Made by a program: the position numbers and the translations under genes. Shown here piece after piece: positions 18,745 through 27,267 of a stretch of DNA of 64,000 nucleotides (positions within the stretch are counted from its first letter, which is position 1; every line of letters starts with the position of its first letter). This DNA comes from Njordibacter sp905182035 (lineage in GTDB: Bacteria > Pseudomonadota > Gammaproteobacteria > Pseudomonadales > Balneatricaceae): NCBI RefSeq assembly GCF_047730075.1, contig NZ_CP159831.1, forward strand, positions 1,798,001 through 1,862,000, in the 5' to 3' direction. The notes under the pieces were generated by a model. That model was not told where the DNA came from. It made no database searches and saw only the letters and a program-made list of their open reading frames with translations.

Positions 18745-18812
18745 TGGACAAACTATAGTCGTTGATTTATATAAGGAAAACGGGAAAACGCAGTGTTCAA
18801 AAAGCCCGATTC
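18745..18812. repeat. Element-end repeat (scar B)
   Basis: GGACAAACTATAGTCG is followed by TTGATTTATATAAGGAAAA, AACGCAGTGTTCAAAAAG and CCCGATTCC. It is almost identical to the sequence after the tRNA-Ala remnant at 49322-49390 and clearly related to 22314-22380. The tRNA part itself is missing here; upstream there is only a GGGCTTGGTG-rich stretch. Confidence 0.7.
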
Positions 18813-18879
18813 CAGCAATTAGCGACAACCCACACATTTTGTAAATAGCTGCTGGTTCAATTGATACTACACCCTAGCA

Positions 18880-19872
18880 TCAGCCAATTACACGTTGGTA
18901 ATATCGAAGCCAGTTTTTACCCATAAAATTATCAATATCATGCTCTGACCAATTACGGCGGGCAAGCTCGTCTGCTATTCGTGGGATATCAGCTGGCGTC
19001 TTCATCCACTCTGGCCATGCGGGTGGAATAACCGGTGCCGAGTCAAAGGTACTCCGACCTGTGCGCACCTGACGGATGTAGGACAAAGGCCTGCGCCAAA
19101 CAAAATCGGTACCGAGGCCAAGACCCTCAGAACCAACGATCTGTGCAGTGTGTTCGACCAAGTCAACAAAGCCCTCGAGGGTACAGCTGGTGCCACCCGG
19201 CAGCATCGCTGGAAACAGCACCATACCGAACATACCCCCTCTTTCGGCTACGGCACGCATCAGTTCATTAGATTTTAGTCGATGTGGCAACTCAGCATTT
19301 GCGGAAAAACTCAGGGAGTTTGAGTGGGTCACAGCAATCGGCATAGTTGAATTTTCAACACAGTCCATCGATGTTTTGATACCGCAGTGAGATACATCTA
19401 CAATCATTCCAAGTCTGTTCATTTCACCGACAATGCGCTTCCCATAAAGCGATAAACCTGAGTCATTTGGCTCCAGGCAACCAGATCCTGCCTGACCCTG
19501 ATGGTTATAGGACATCTGGATACACCGAATACCCAGATCATAGAATATCTCCACAAGAGATAGGTCATCCTCAAGTGGAAGAGTATTTTGAAAACCTAGG
19601 ATTACTGCAGTTTTTCCTTCAGCAGCAATACGTTCAACGTCACCGACACCCCAGGCTGGTGCAATCAAATTACTGTAATCATTAAAGGCACGTCGCCATC
19701 GGGACAATGCTGATATAGCCTCTCGCGTGTTATCAAATGTGTAGTTCATACAGGTTATATGAACGCATGAGATACCTCCTTTACTCCATTCCTCAAACAC
19801 TTCTGAGTCACACTCATCTGCTTGCATCCCATCAATAATAAACCTGCGCTTAGCCGTTGTTGGTTTAGTCAT
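18880..19872 (-). CDS. Membrane dipeptidase (M19/renal dipeptidase) family protein
   Basis: A 330-residue TIM-barrel amidohydrolase of the M19 family. It shows 'KTAVILGFQNTLPLEDDLSLVEIFYDLGIRCIQMSYNHQ', 'GMIVDVSHCG' (metal His), 'PIAVTHSNS' (metal His) and 'GLGTDF' near the end. The first zinc-ligand motif (H-x-D after the first strand) is replaced by 'IDGMQADECDSE', as in a bacterial subgroup whose members lack that pair and whose substrates are not dipeptides in all cases. It probably hydrolyses an amide or dipeptide. It is followed on the same strand by GST and amidohydrolase genes upstream, with 18-20 bp gaps, so the three form one operon read right to left. Confidence 0.8.
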   Translation of the reverse strand: MTKPTTAKRRFIIDGMQADECDSEVFEEWSKGGISCVHITCMNYTFDNTREAISALSRWRRAFNDYSNLIAPAWGVGDVERIAAEGKTAVILGFQNTLPLEDDLSLVEIFYDLGIRCIQMSYNHQGQAGSGCLEPNDSGLSLYGKRIVGEMNRLGMIVDVSHCGIKTSMDCVENSTMPIAVTHSNSLSFSANAELPHRLKSNELMRAVAERGGMFGMVLFPAMLPGGTSCTLEGFVDLVEHTAQIVGSEGLGLGTDFVWRRPLSYIRQVRTGRSTFDSAPVIPPAWPEWMKTPADIPRIADELARRNWSEHDIDNFMGKNWLRYYQRVIG

Positions 19873-19890
19873 TTACCTAATCCTCATTAG

Positions 19891-20523
19891 TTAGAAATAT
19901 GGCAAGCTAATGCCTTCTCGGTCGAATGTCCTGATAACTGACGTTCGATTACACAGTGACTCAAGCACTCGTGTAATATGTGGAAAACTGCGCGTGGGTG
20001 GGGTTATGTGACGTGACCAGCGGCCAAGCATCAGTAAGTAGAAATCAACAATGGTAAGCTGATTGCCAACCATAAAGTCCCGGCCTTTCAAATGTACATC
20101 AAGGACCTCGAGGTGGCGCACAACATGCCCAGCCATCACAGTTTTGTAATCAGCATAGTGTTCTGCAGTGACATAGAATTCTGGTCGGTAAAACTGCCAG
20201 AAATCCACCTGCAGCGAATTAGTTAAAAAGGTGATCCATTGATAAACCTCAGACCTTTCATAGGTACCTAGGAGGGGAATCAACTTTGCTTCTGGATGAT
20301 GGTCTGCTAAATGTAAACATATCGCCGCAGTTTCAAACAAGACCTTATCTCCATCCTTAAACGTTGGAATCCGTCCGTTAGGGTTCAAGGCAAGATACTC
20401 AGGGGTTTGATGTTCTCCTTTACTACGATCAATCTCCACCAGATCAAATTCTGCTCCAATTTCTTGAAGGACAAAATGGGGCACTATACTTGCCAGACCT
20501 TGAGAGTAATAGAGTTTGTACAT
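19891..20523 (-). CDS. Glutathione S-transferase family protein
   Basis: A 210-residue GST. The N-terminal thioredoxin fold reads 'MYKLYYSQGLASIVPHFVLQEIGAEFDLVEID' and continues with 'EYLALNPNGRIPTFKDGDKVLFETAAICLHLAD', containing the cis-Pro and the 'E-T/S-A' glutathione-binding pair. The C-terminal helical domain has 'GRDFMVGNQLTIVDFYLLMLGRW' (N-capping box plus hydrophobic staple). The catalytic residue at the N-terminus is a Tyr or Ser (YYSQG). It lies between a dipeptidase and a TRZ/ATZ amidohydrolase in one operon, which fits conjugation or processing of a nitrogenous xenobiotic; that is inference. Confidence 0.85.
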   Translation of the reverse strand: MYKLYYSQGLASIVPHFVLQEIGAEFDLVEIDRSKGEHQTPEYLALNPNGRIPTFKDGDKVLFETAAICLHLADHHPEAKLIPLLGTYERSEVYQWITFLTNSLQVDFWQFYRPEFYVTAEHYADYKTVMAGHVVRHLEVLDVHLKGRDFMVGNQLTIVDFYLLMLGRWSRHITPPTRSFPHITRVLESLCNRTSVIRTFDREGISLPYF

Positions 20524-20541
20524 TTCTATGTGGTCCTTAAT

Positions 20542-21948
20542 TCATTTTGTGTCAGGCATCGGACGGCGATGATAGCGCGACGTCAAACCTAACTTATCCA
20601 TCATGCGCCAATGAGATTGCTGTGCCTCACTGTAAATAGACCCAGCTTCCACACGCACTGGCTTTCCTTCATCCCAAACGAGTTCCCCGTTCACGATCAC
20701 TTTCCAAATAGATTTCGAACCAGTGTTATAGACTAGAGATTGAATCGGATCAGAAAAGGGTTGTGCTTCAGGCAAATCAGATCTTCGGATAACGATGTCG
20801 GCATATTTGCCAACTTCTATTGAACCTATGTCACGTTCCATCCCCACTGCCTTTGCGCCACCAATAGTAGCGAGCTCAAGTACATCTAACGCTGTCATCG
20901 TTGTCCGGCTATCAGCCTTGGCACGTGTTGACAAAAGCGCCATAAGTCCCTGCAAACCGACATCATAGCGACACCCCGATGAAACCCCATCACTGGCTAA
21001 GGCGACATTCCCACCTCCACGAGAAACCTCTAGATGCTTTGCGTTTCGCGCAGCTTTAGCACCAAGATTCATTGAGGTAACCGGACACCAAACTACCGAC
21101 ATCTTTGCTTGTTGAACAATGCCAACCTCATCAGGATCGAGATCGTTCATGTGGCTGAAGGTGCAGTTTTCGCCGATAAGGTCGCAATCAGCGTAATGGC
21201 GCATAGGGCGAGACCCCAGACGCTCTTCGTCCACCGCGGTATCATGATGGTCAAAAGATTGATGTTGGCTAAAAATTACACCGCTTTGATCGGCCCTTTC
21301 CTTAGCGGCACGCATAAGATCATTCGAGGCACTGCCGAGCCCAAACAAGACCACGCAACCTTTAATCAATGCATCTTCTTTGTTACGTTTGAGCTGCCCA
21401 CCCAGAAGATTAAGGCTTCGATCAAGATCTCGTGGCGCTCTTGTCATGTCTTGTGTGCCTTGGGATGCAGGTAAATCCCATAGGAATGGATCACCAATAA
21501 ATCCTCGTATTCCAACAGCCTCTGCAGCCTCAGCCGAAGCATCAGGAAATTGCAGTGTACCGGCCTCGAGAAAGCAGGTAGTACCATTTGATAACATTTC
21601 AAGGCAATTGAGAAAGGTGGCAGCTCGCTCATCTTCTTCCTCAACTGCATCCCACCAACGACGTAGTGTGTTCATCATCGTGCTCGTATCGAGGACATCA
21701 GAGAAGGCTCCTCGCGCAGTATTCATAAAATGGACATGCGCATCAACAAACCCCGGGTGAGTGACTGCACCACCTGCATCAATAACCTTAGCTGCTCTCA
21801 CCTTGGGCAGCACATCCACTTCGTCCCCCACCAGCACAATTCGTTTTCCATGGATGGCGATTGCACCACGCTCAAAACACGTTCGTTCTTCGTTCATGGA
21901 AATTACAAAGGTATTCTTAACGAGATAGTCAGCTATTATTTTCGTCAT
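20542..21948 (-). CDS. TRZ/ATZ-type amidohydrolase (deaminase/chlorohydrolase family)
   Basis: A 468-residue metal-dependent hydrolase. It shows 'GFVDAHVHFMN' (HxH metal pair, residues about 66-76), 'VIFSQHQSFDHHD' (His), 'CTFSHMNDLD' (His) and 'VALASDGVSSGCRYD' (Asp, general base). The C-terminal beta domain contains 'GSIEVGKYADIVI'. Enzymes of this type deaminate or dechlorinate heterocyclic amines (guanine, cytosine, s-triazines, methylthioadenosine). It is the first gene of a three-gene operon with GST and M19 dipeptidase. The whole unit lies between two scar sequences, so it looks like imported catabolic cargo. Confidence 0.8.
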   Translation of the reverse strand: MTKIIADYLVKNTFVISMNEERTCFERGAIAIHGKRIVLVGDEVDVLPKVRAAKVIDAGGAVTHPGFVDAHVHFMNTARGAFSDVLDTSTMMNTLRRWWDAVEEEDERAATFLNCLEMLSNGTTCFLEAGTLQFPDASAEAAEAVGIRGFIGDPFLWDLPASQGTQDMTRAPRDLDRSLNLLGGQLKRNKEDALIKGCVVLFGLGSASNDLMRAAKERADQSGVIFSQHQSFDHHDTAVDEERLGSRPMRHYADCDLIGENCTFSHMNDLDPDEVGIVQQAKMSVVWCPVTSMNLGAKAARNAKHLEVSRGGGNVALASDGVSSGCRYDVGLQGLMALLSTRAKADSRTTMTALDVLELATIGGAKAVGMERDIGSIEVGKYADIVIRRSDLPEAQPFSDPIQSLVYNTGSKSIWKVIVNGELVWDEGKPVRVEAGSIYSEAQQSHWRMMDKLGLTSRYHRRPMPDTK

Positions 21949-22262
21949 TTGTGCTTCCTCCTAGTTTGTTAGACTAGGTTTATCGATCAAAGACTGTTCC
22001 ACATCTTTATTCACTTTACGCGATCAAATATCTATGTTGAAACCCACTACACCAATTAGCGCTAAGCTTTATTCTTATGAATTAAGGCCGTTTGGATTAG
22101 GCATCTACTTCCTAACTTCAAGATTCATAGTACCCAAATCGAATATCTTTAGCCAATTGACCAATTACACTACAAGTGATGATCTCGTTGCAAAATATGA
22201 AAAACACACTTAACTGTCAGGCACAAAAAAGCCCTAGTTTATAAAACTTAAGGCTAAATAAT
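21949..22262. other. Intergenic right end of the second module
   Basis: About 310 AT-rich bases upstream of the amidohydrolase. The end (22225-22258) has AAAAAAGCCC followed after a spacer by TTAAGGCT, a weak hairpin that sits directly before the tRNA remnant. No coding frame is convincing. Confidence 0.4.
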
Positions 22263-22386
22263 TGGTGGGCCTAGCGGGATCGAACCGCTGACCTCAACAC
22301 TGCCAGTGTTGCGCGGACAAAACACAAATCGTTGATTTATATTAGTAAAATTGTAAAACGCAGGGTTAAAAACGCCAGGAATCCTG
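22263..22386. repeat. tRNA-Ala 3' remnant plus element-end repeat (scar C)
   Basis: Bases 22263-22313 match the 3' 50 or so bases of the intact tRNA-Ala at 51180-51255 almost exactly (GGTGGGCCTAGCGGGATCGA and onward to GTGTTGCGC); one position, GGGC for GAGC, differs. The 5' half of the tRNA is absent and the sequence switches to GGACAAAACACAAATCG and TTGATTTATATTAG, the element-end repeat. The stop codon of the LysR gene lies inside this repeat. This is what a displaced attachment core left by integration at a tRNA 3' end looks like. Confidence 0.8.
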
Positions 22387-23274
22387 CTTGAGAAAGTCTA
22401 TGAACTGTTGTTGAATTAAGGGCAAACGCTTATTACTATTCCAGACAACACCCAAATTCATTGTTGGTATAGGCTCTTCAATCTGTTTTGACAAAATTCT
22501 TGTACCATCAAGTGACCAGGGGCGGTAGAGAATATTGGATAAAATAGCTACTCCACTTTCTCTTGCTATAAAACTTCTGACGGCTTCTACTGATTGCGTT
22601 TTTATTCTAACATTAGGCTTAAGAGCGAACATTTTCCAAAATTGGTTAGTATTTGATTCAGCCTCATCACTTGCAAGCATTATATAAGATTCTTTTGCTA
22701 TCTCAGCAAGAGGTACCTTATCCATTTTTGCAAATCGATGGCTTTCAGCGCACCAAAGAGTGCGGGTTGAACGAAAAAGAGTTTCCACCTCAAGACCTTC
22801 GGCAGTCTTAATATTAGAGGTGATCATAAACGCAATGTCTATTTCTCTTGCCCGTAGTTTTTCCTCCAAAGCATCTCGTGAATTTTCTACAATATTAACT
22901 TTAACCTTTGGATAAATCTTTTCAAACTGCCCTAAAGGGATTGGTAAAAAATAACCCACTACAGATACAGAGGCGCCTAAGATAAATCGACCTTCAGTAT
23001 TTTTCTTTTGATTATGAAACGCGAATATCGATTCATCCACCATATTTAAGATTCTCTGCGCACTATTCAAAAACCGATGCCCATCATAAGTCAAAATCAC
23101 CCCGTATCGATGACGATCAAAAAGATCGATCCCTAATATGCTTTCAAGATTTTTTATCGCATCAGCTACTGCTGAGGGACTCATATGAACTTTTTCTGCG
23201 GCTAACTGAATTTTTCCCGTCTCTGCAGTGGCAATAAAATAGCGTAAATGACGTAGAGTGAGTGAGCTATTCAC
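22366..23274 (-). CDS. LysR-family regulator of the creatinine operon
   Basis: A 302-residue LysR protein. The N-terminal winged HTH (residues 5-65) reads 'LTLRHLRYFIATAETGKIQLAAEKVHMSPSAVADAIKNLE', and the effector domain has 'FILGASVSVVGYFLPIPLGQFEKIYPKVKVNIVE'. It is divergent from the creatininase gene with a 170 bp gap that holds a palindrome and a direct repeat at 23314-23367, the normal arrangement for a LysR activator of the neighbouring operon. The last codons run into the element-end repeat, so the C-terminus may have been altered by integration. The ligand is probably creatinine, creatine or sarcosine (inference). Confidence 0.85.
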   Translation of the reverse strand: MNSSLTLRHLRYFIATAETGKIQLAAEKVHMSPSAVADAIKNLESILGIDLFDRHRYGVILTYDGHRFLNSAQRILNMVDESIFAFHNQKKNTEGRFILGASVSVVGYFLPIPLGQFEKIYPKVKVNIVENSRDALEEKLRAREIDIAFMITSNIKTAEGLEVETLFRSTRTLWCAESHRFAKMDKVPLAEIAKESYIMLASDEAESNTNQFWKMFALKPNVRIKTQSVEAVRSFIARESGVAILSNILYRPWSLDGTRILSKQIEEPIPTMNLGVVWNSNKRLPLIQQQFIDFLKQDSWRF

Positions 23275-23313
23275 ATGACTTTCTCCTAGTTATAAACGTC
23301 TATATTGTAGCAA

Positions 23314-23367
23314 TAGACCACAGAAATCCATCTTAAAATATTTAGACCACAGAAAAACTGTGTCTTA
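23314..23367. promoter_or_regulatory. LysR-type operator candidate between regulator and creatininase
   Basis: The 13-mer TAGACCACAGAAA occurs at 23314-23326 and again at 23343-23355. The second copy is part of an inverted repeat, CACAG-AAAAA-CTGTG. Spacing of about three helical turns between direct copies plus a dyad is typical of LysR recognition and activation sites. The assignment to this regulator is inference. Confidence 0.5.
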
Positions 23368-23447
23368 AAAACTAAAAATACCATTTTATTTTTAATATTC
23401 CCTTTAGTTAAGATGATTTATCGTATCAATAAAAGTGGGATGGCAAC

Positions 23448-24251
23448 ATGGTTTCTATGGCGGATCTTGATTGGGTAACCTATCAAAAATCTGTGTCTGA
23501 AGGTAACTCTATAATCTTTTTACCTATCGGCGCGCTTGAACAACATGGCCCACACATGTCAATGAATCCTGACGTATTGATTCCCACAGCTATATCTGAG
23601 GCAGTGGCCCATAGACTCAGCAATGCAATGGTTGCTCCACCCATTGCTTATGGATACAAATCACAGCAGCAGTCAGGTGGTGGTAATCATATGCCGGGTA
23701 CGACCAGTTTAGACGGTCAAACTCTAACGCACACTATTAGAGATGTTATTAAAGAGTTAGCACGGCACGGCAATCGAAAGATCGTCATGATGAATGGTCA
23801 TTATGAAAATTCAATGTTTATTATTGAAGGGATTGATCTAGCGATTCGAGAATTAGGTTGGGATGGCATTACCAACATGAATGTGATGATTATATCTTAC
23901 TGGGATTTTGTTGAAGCTCCAACAATAAAACTTCTCTACCCTGATGGTTTTACTGGTTGGGACTTGGAACATGGGGGTGTTTTAGAGACGTCCTTAATGT
24001 TGCACCTTTATCCACATTTGGTTGATATTGACAAAATAGTAGACCATCCCCCAGCTACCTTTCCACCCTATGACATGTTTCCAGTCAACTCTGATTTAAC
24101 CCCACCTTCAGGAACTTTATCTTCAGCAAAAAATGCAAGTGAAGTGAAGGGGGAAATATTAATGAACGTTTGCGTTGAAGGTATTTCACTTTCAGTAGAG
24201 GACGTATTTAACGTCGATTATGTTAAATCTATTACCAAAAAAACAGCTTGA
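23448..24251 (+). CDS. crnA: Creatininase (creatinine amidohydrolase)
   Basis: A 267-residue creatininase-family metal enzyme. 'IFLPIGALEQHGPHMSMNPDV' at residues 23-43 holds the metal ligands Glu31, His33 or His36 and Asp42. 'HGNRKIVMMNGHYEN' near residue 115 holds the second His, and 'DLEHGGVLETSLMLHLYP' near 185 holds the catalytic Glu/His. The 'GTTSLDGQTL' loop matches creatininases rather than the mycofactocin or FAPy paralogues. It hydrolyses creatinine to creatine reversibly in the cytoplasm. The identity is supported by the creatinase at the end of the same operon. The ATG at 23448 or 23457 could be the start. Confidence 0.85.
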   Translation: MVSMADLDWVTYQKSVSEGNSIIFLPIGALEQHGPHMSMNPDVLIPTAISEAVAHRLSNAMVAPPIAYGYKSQQQSGGGNHMPGTTSLDGQTLTHTIRDVIKELARHGNRKIVMMNGHYENSMFIIEGIDLAIRELGWDGITNMNVMIISYWDFVEAPTIKLLYPDGFTGWDLEHGGVLETSLMLHLYPHLVDIDKIVDHPPATFPPYDMFPVNSDLTPPSGTLSSAKNASEVKGEILMNVCVEGISLSVEDVFNVDYVKSITKKTA

Positions 24252-24299
24252 TAAACCTTATCTCGATGCCCTCAAAATTATAACTAAAGGAAAAAGAAT

Positions 24300-25445
24300 A
24301 TGAGTGACAAAATTAAAACTGATAAAAAGTCTAGAAGAAGCTTTATAAAACAATCTAGTGGAATTGCCACTGCATTGGCATTTCCCACTATTTTCACCTC
24401 AGGAAAAGCCTTGGCTGCACCCACTGAAATTAACATGCTAGCTTGGTATGGTCATGGTGAAGCGGATGTGGTGGCTGAATTTGAAGCTATGCATAATGTT
24501 AAATTTAAGCCGAAGTATTACGCCGGTGGCGATAATATGCTTGCCTTAATCGCCCAATCACCACCAGGAACCTACGATTTAATCTTGTCAGATGGAGAGT
24601 TTGTCCAACAACTAGACCAAGCGGGACATATCCAACAGCTTAATCCTAGTGATTATCCATTTGATGATTTTATTCATGATGATTTCAAAAATTTCCCAGG
24701 TCACTGGCGTGATGGAAACCTTTACTCAGCAATGATCCGATTTGGATTCCTTGGAGTTTCTTATAATCGTAACGCGGTTTCAGAAAAAGAAGCAATGAGT
24801 TACAACTGCTTCTGGAATAAAAACCTTAAAGGTAAGGTCGGTCACTTTGATTGGCATCTACCCAATCTTGGAACAGCTAGCCTATATAATGGAAACATTC
24901 CTAGTCCATTCAACTTGGACTCTACTCAGTGGGGAAAAGTGCAGCAAACAATGATGAGTCTGCGTTCACAGTCGGGTGGTTTTTTTGATTATGGCGGGTC
25001 ATTTAACTCTCTAAAGAATGGTGAGATGTTGGCAATGTGCGGTATCGGTGATTGGATCACAGGGGCGCTTGAAAGGGATGGCGCGCCAGTTACTTCGGTA
25101 GTGCCAGAAGAAGGCGGACTGCAATGGACCGAGTCATATTGTATCGGCAAAGGCTCTAAAAAAGCTGCAATAGCAAATGAGTTTATCCGTTATTTACTTT
25201 CACCTAAAGGACAAGTCAAGTCTGCATCGATGGCTGCTTACCCTGCCTTTTGTGTGACTAATGCGGGACAAGCAGCGTTGAGAAAAGAAAACTTTTTTGA
25301 AGCACAACGCACAGGACAAATTGATGGTGCTAGTAACAATCCAATAAAATTAATTAATGACGGTCGTATTCACTACAGGGATATCCCAGTTCAGCAAAGT
25401 CTCGAAGACTGGAATGACGTTTGGTCTGAATACAAAAGCTCTTAA
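24300..25445 (+). CDS. ABC transporter periplasmic binding protein, PotD-like, Tat-exported
   Basis: A 381-residue protein that begins with a twin-arginine signal, residues 10-40, 'SRRSFIKQSSGIATALAFPTIF'. The mature part is a PotD/PotF-type solute-binding protein: 'EINMLAWYGHGEADVVAEFEA' and 'YDLILSDGEFVQQLDQAGHIQQLNPS'. The family binds polyamines and other cationic or guanidino-like molecules. Its place between creatininase and creatinase suggests creatinine or creatine as the ligand (inference). AAAGGAAAA lies 7 bases before the ATG. Confidence 0.8.
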   Translation: MSDKIKTDKKSRRSFIKQSSGIATALAFPTIFTSGKALAAPTEINMLAWYGHGEADVVAEFEAMHNVKFKPKYYAGGDNMLALIAQSPPGTYDLILSDGEFVQQLDQAGHIQQLNPSDYPFDDFIHDDFKNFPGHWRDGNLYSAMIRFGFLGVSYNRNAVSEKEAMSYNCFWNKNLKGKVGHFDWHLPNLGTASLYNGNIPSPFNLDSTQWGKVQQTMMSLRSQSGGFFDYGGSFNSLKNGEMLAMCGIGDWITGALERDGAPVTSVVPEEGGLQWTESYCIGKGSKKAAIANEFIRYLLSPKGQVKSASMAAYPAFCVTNAGQAALRKENFFEAQRTGQIDGASNNPIKLINDGRIHYRDIPVQQSLEDWNDVWSEYKSS

Positions 25446-25600
25446 TTGACAGCTAGTCATCATTAATAATGATTACATTCTCCAACTGTTCAATTATTTA
25501 AATGATGACTAGCTTCCTAGATTTTGGATCAACATCCTAAGTGTTGGTCCATTTTCATTTATTAAGTAGAGGTATAAAGAATGTTACAGGCTGGACAAGG

Positions 25601-26455
25601 ATGATATTTTCAAATTGGATTAGAAGTTTAGATGTGTACGCATTAACTTGGCGCCTACCTGTTATCATTTGGCAGGTATTGTTTTTTCTTGCACCACTTA
25701 TTTTTATGATTGCCATGTCTTTTTTTCTAGTTAAAAATTATCGAATGGTAGAGGCATTTGAACTCGTTAACTGGATGAAAATTTTCTCCAAGGGCTATTT
25801 TTGGAATAGCTATGGACTCTCATTGGGATTAGCTGCCCTAGCCACTTTCACTGCATCCTGCATCGCCTTTCCAGCATCATATTGCCTAGCATTCAAATTG
25901 TCTGAAACAGCACGCCGGTGGGCCATTTTCTTTTTAATTATCCCATTTTTCACAAGTTACTTAGTGCGTACGTTTTCTTGGTATGTGTTGATGGCAGAGT
26001 CAGGTGTAGTCAATAACATTATTGGTCATTTGGGTATTGGGCCCATTAAAATGTTGAACACAATGTTTGCTACCAATATTGGGTATCTCACCCTGACGCT
26101 GCCTCTTGTGATTATTTTACAAACCCTATCAATGGCGAGCATCGATAAAAACCTTATTGAGGCAGCGCATAATTTAGGTGCTGGACGAGTGCGCGCCATT
26201 GTTTCAGTCATTATTCCAGCGGCTCGTATAGGCCTCATAATTGGTGCTCTATTTTGCTTCATTCTAAGTTTTGGCGACTTTGTCAGTCCCTACTATCTAG
26301 GAGGATCCAACCCACCAACACTTCCTATATTAATTATTGATACCACTAAATCAGGACAACAGTGGCCTCGGGCTGCAGTAATTGCAACCGTAATGATGGT
26401 GACACTAATGCTGGTTGCACTTAGTGCTATTAAGATTGCCTACAAAAAGAGATAG
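25601..26455 (+). CDS. ABC transporter permease, PotB-like
   Basis: A membrane protein with six predicted helices. The EAA loop reads 'EAAHNLGAGRVRAIVSVIIPAARIGLI', the contact site to the ATPase. The frame is open back to a GTG at 25541, but the first residues there are not membrane-like. ATG 25601 gives the natural N-terminus 'MIFSNWIRSLDVY', though its ribosome site is poor, so the start is uncertain. It is followed by the second permease with a 1-base overlap or a 5-base gap. It forms the heterodimeric channel of the proposed creatinine/creatine importer. Confidence 0.8.
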   Translation: MIFSNWIRSLDVYALTWRLPVIIWQVLFFLAPLIFMIAMSFFLVKNYRMVEAFELVNWMKIFSKGYFWNSYGLSLGLAALATFTASCIAFPASYCLAFKLSETARRWAIFFLIIPFFTSYLVRTFSWYVLMAESGVVNNIIGHLGIGPIKMLNTMFATNIGYLTLTLPLVIILQTLSMASIDKNLIEAAHNLGAGRVRAIVSVIIPAARIGLIIGALFCFILSFGDFVSPYYLGGSNPPTLPILIIDTTKSGQQWPRAAVIATVMMVTLMLVALSAIKIAYKKR

Positions 26456-26460
26456 TGACA

Positions 26461-27258
26461 ATGTTAAATGACAAATCAATTGTATGGCTGTTAAGGATTT
26501 ATTTACTGCTAGTTTTTGTATTTATATTCATGCCAATTGTCACCAGTGTGGTGTTTTCATTCAATTCTGATCGCTTCCCATCACTACCATTAGGGCACTT
26601 TACCTGGAATTGGTATGACAAAGTCTATAATGATCCAGAAACCTGGGATGCCATCAGAACTAGCATCATCGTAGCCTTATCAGCCTCCTTGTTAGCAACT
26701 ATTATTGGTTTTTGTACCGCGTACACAGACTTTCGTTATAATTTTAGGTTTAAAAATGCATATTTAGCATTGGCATTATTGCCTCCAACTATTCCTTTAA
26801 TAATACTCGCTTTAGCCATGCTTGCTTGGTTTTCAAAGCTTGGTATTTCAGGACAAATATGGGCTCTAATTATTGCGCACACTGTATTGGGGGCCCCTTT
26901 TGCTATGGCTATTATTCGTCTTCGTCTGCAGCAGATGGACAAAGATCTGGAATCAGCGGCATGGAATTTAGGCGCTTCTGAATGGGCTACTATGAGGTAC
27001 GTTATTATTCCATTTGCCCTACCATCAATTATTTCTGCACTCTGCCTAACAATGGCTGTGTCATTTGATGAGTTTGCAATTGCCTGGTTCGTATCGGGTC
27101 TAAATAAGTCTATTCCTGTTGTGATTCTGGAAATATTACAAGGTAATGTTGACCCCCAAATCAACGCCATTGGATCTTTTGTATTTGCCACGACAATGAC
27201 TTTAGTGGTGATTGCTCAGCTATTTCTTTTCACTAAAAAACCCACAACAATAAAATAG
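26461..27258 (+). CDS. ABC transporter permease, PotC-like
   Basis: Second integral membrane subunit of about 265 residues with six helices. Its EAA loop is 'LESAAWNLGASEWATMRYVIIPFALPSI'. A GTG at 26455 overlaps the upstream stop by one base; the ATG at 26461 is the alternative. Translation is clearly coupled to the PotB-like gene. The gene order binding protein, permease, permease, ATPase is the standard order for polyamine-type importers, although polyamine operons often start with the ATPase. Confidence 0.8.
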   Translation: MLNDKSIVWLLRIYLLLVFVFIFMPIVTSVVFSFNSDRFPSLPLGHFTWNWYDKVYNDPETWDAIRTSIIVALSASLLATIIGFCTAYTDFRYNFRFKNAYLALALLPPTIPLIILALAMLAWFSKLGISGQIWALIIAHTVLGAPFAMAIIRLRLQQMDKDLESAAWNLGASEWATMRYVIIPFALPSIISALCLTMAVSFDEFAIAWFVSGLNKSIPVVILEILQGNVDPQINAIGSFVFATTMTLVVIAQLFLFTKKPTTIK

Positions 27259-27267
27259 AGATACATC

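Noticed and set aside
22263..22313. Second and third tRNA-Ala genes (also 49270-49321 and 36880-36930)
   Set aside because: Only the 3' part of the tRNA is present; the acceptor 5' strand and D-arm are missing, so they cannot fold as tRNAs. They are kept as attachment remnants.
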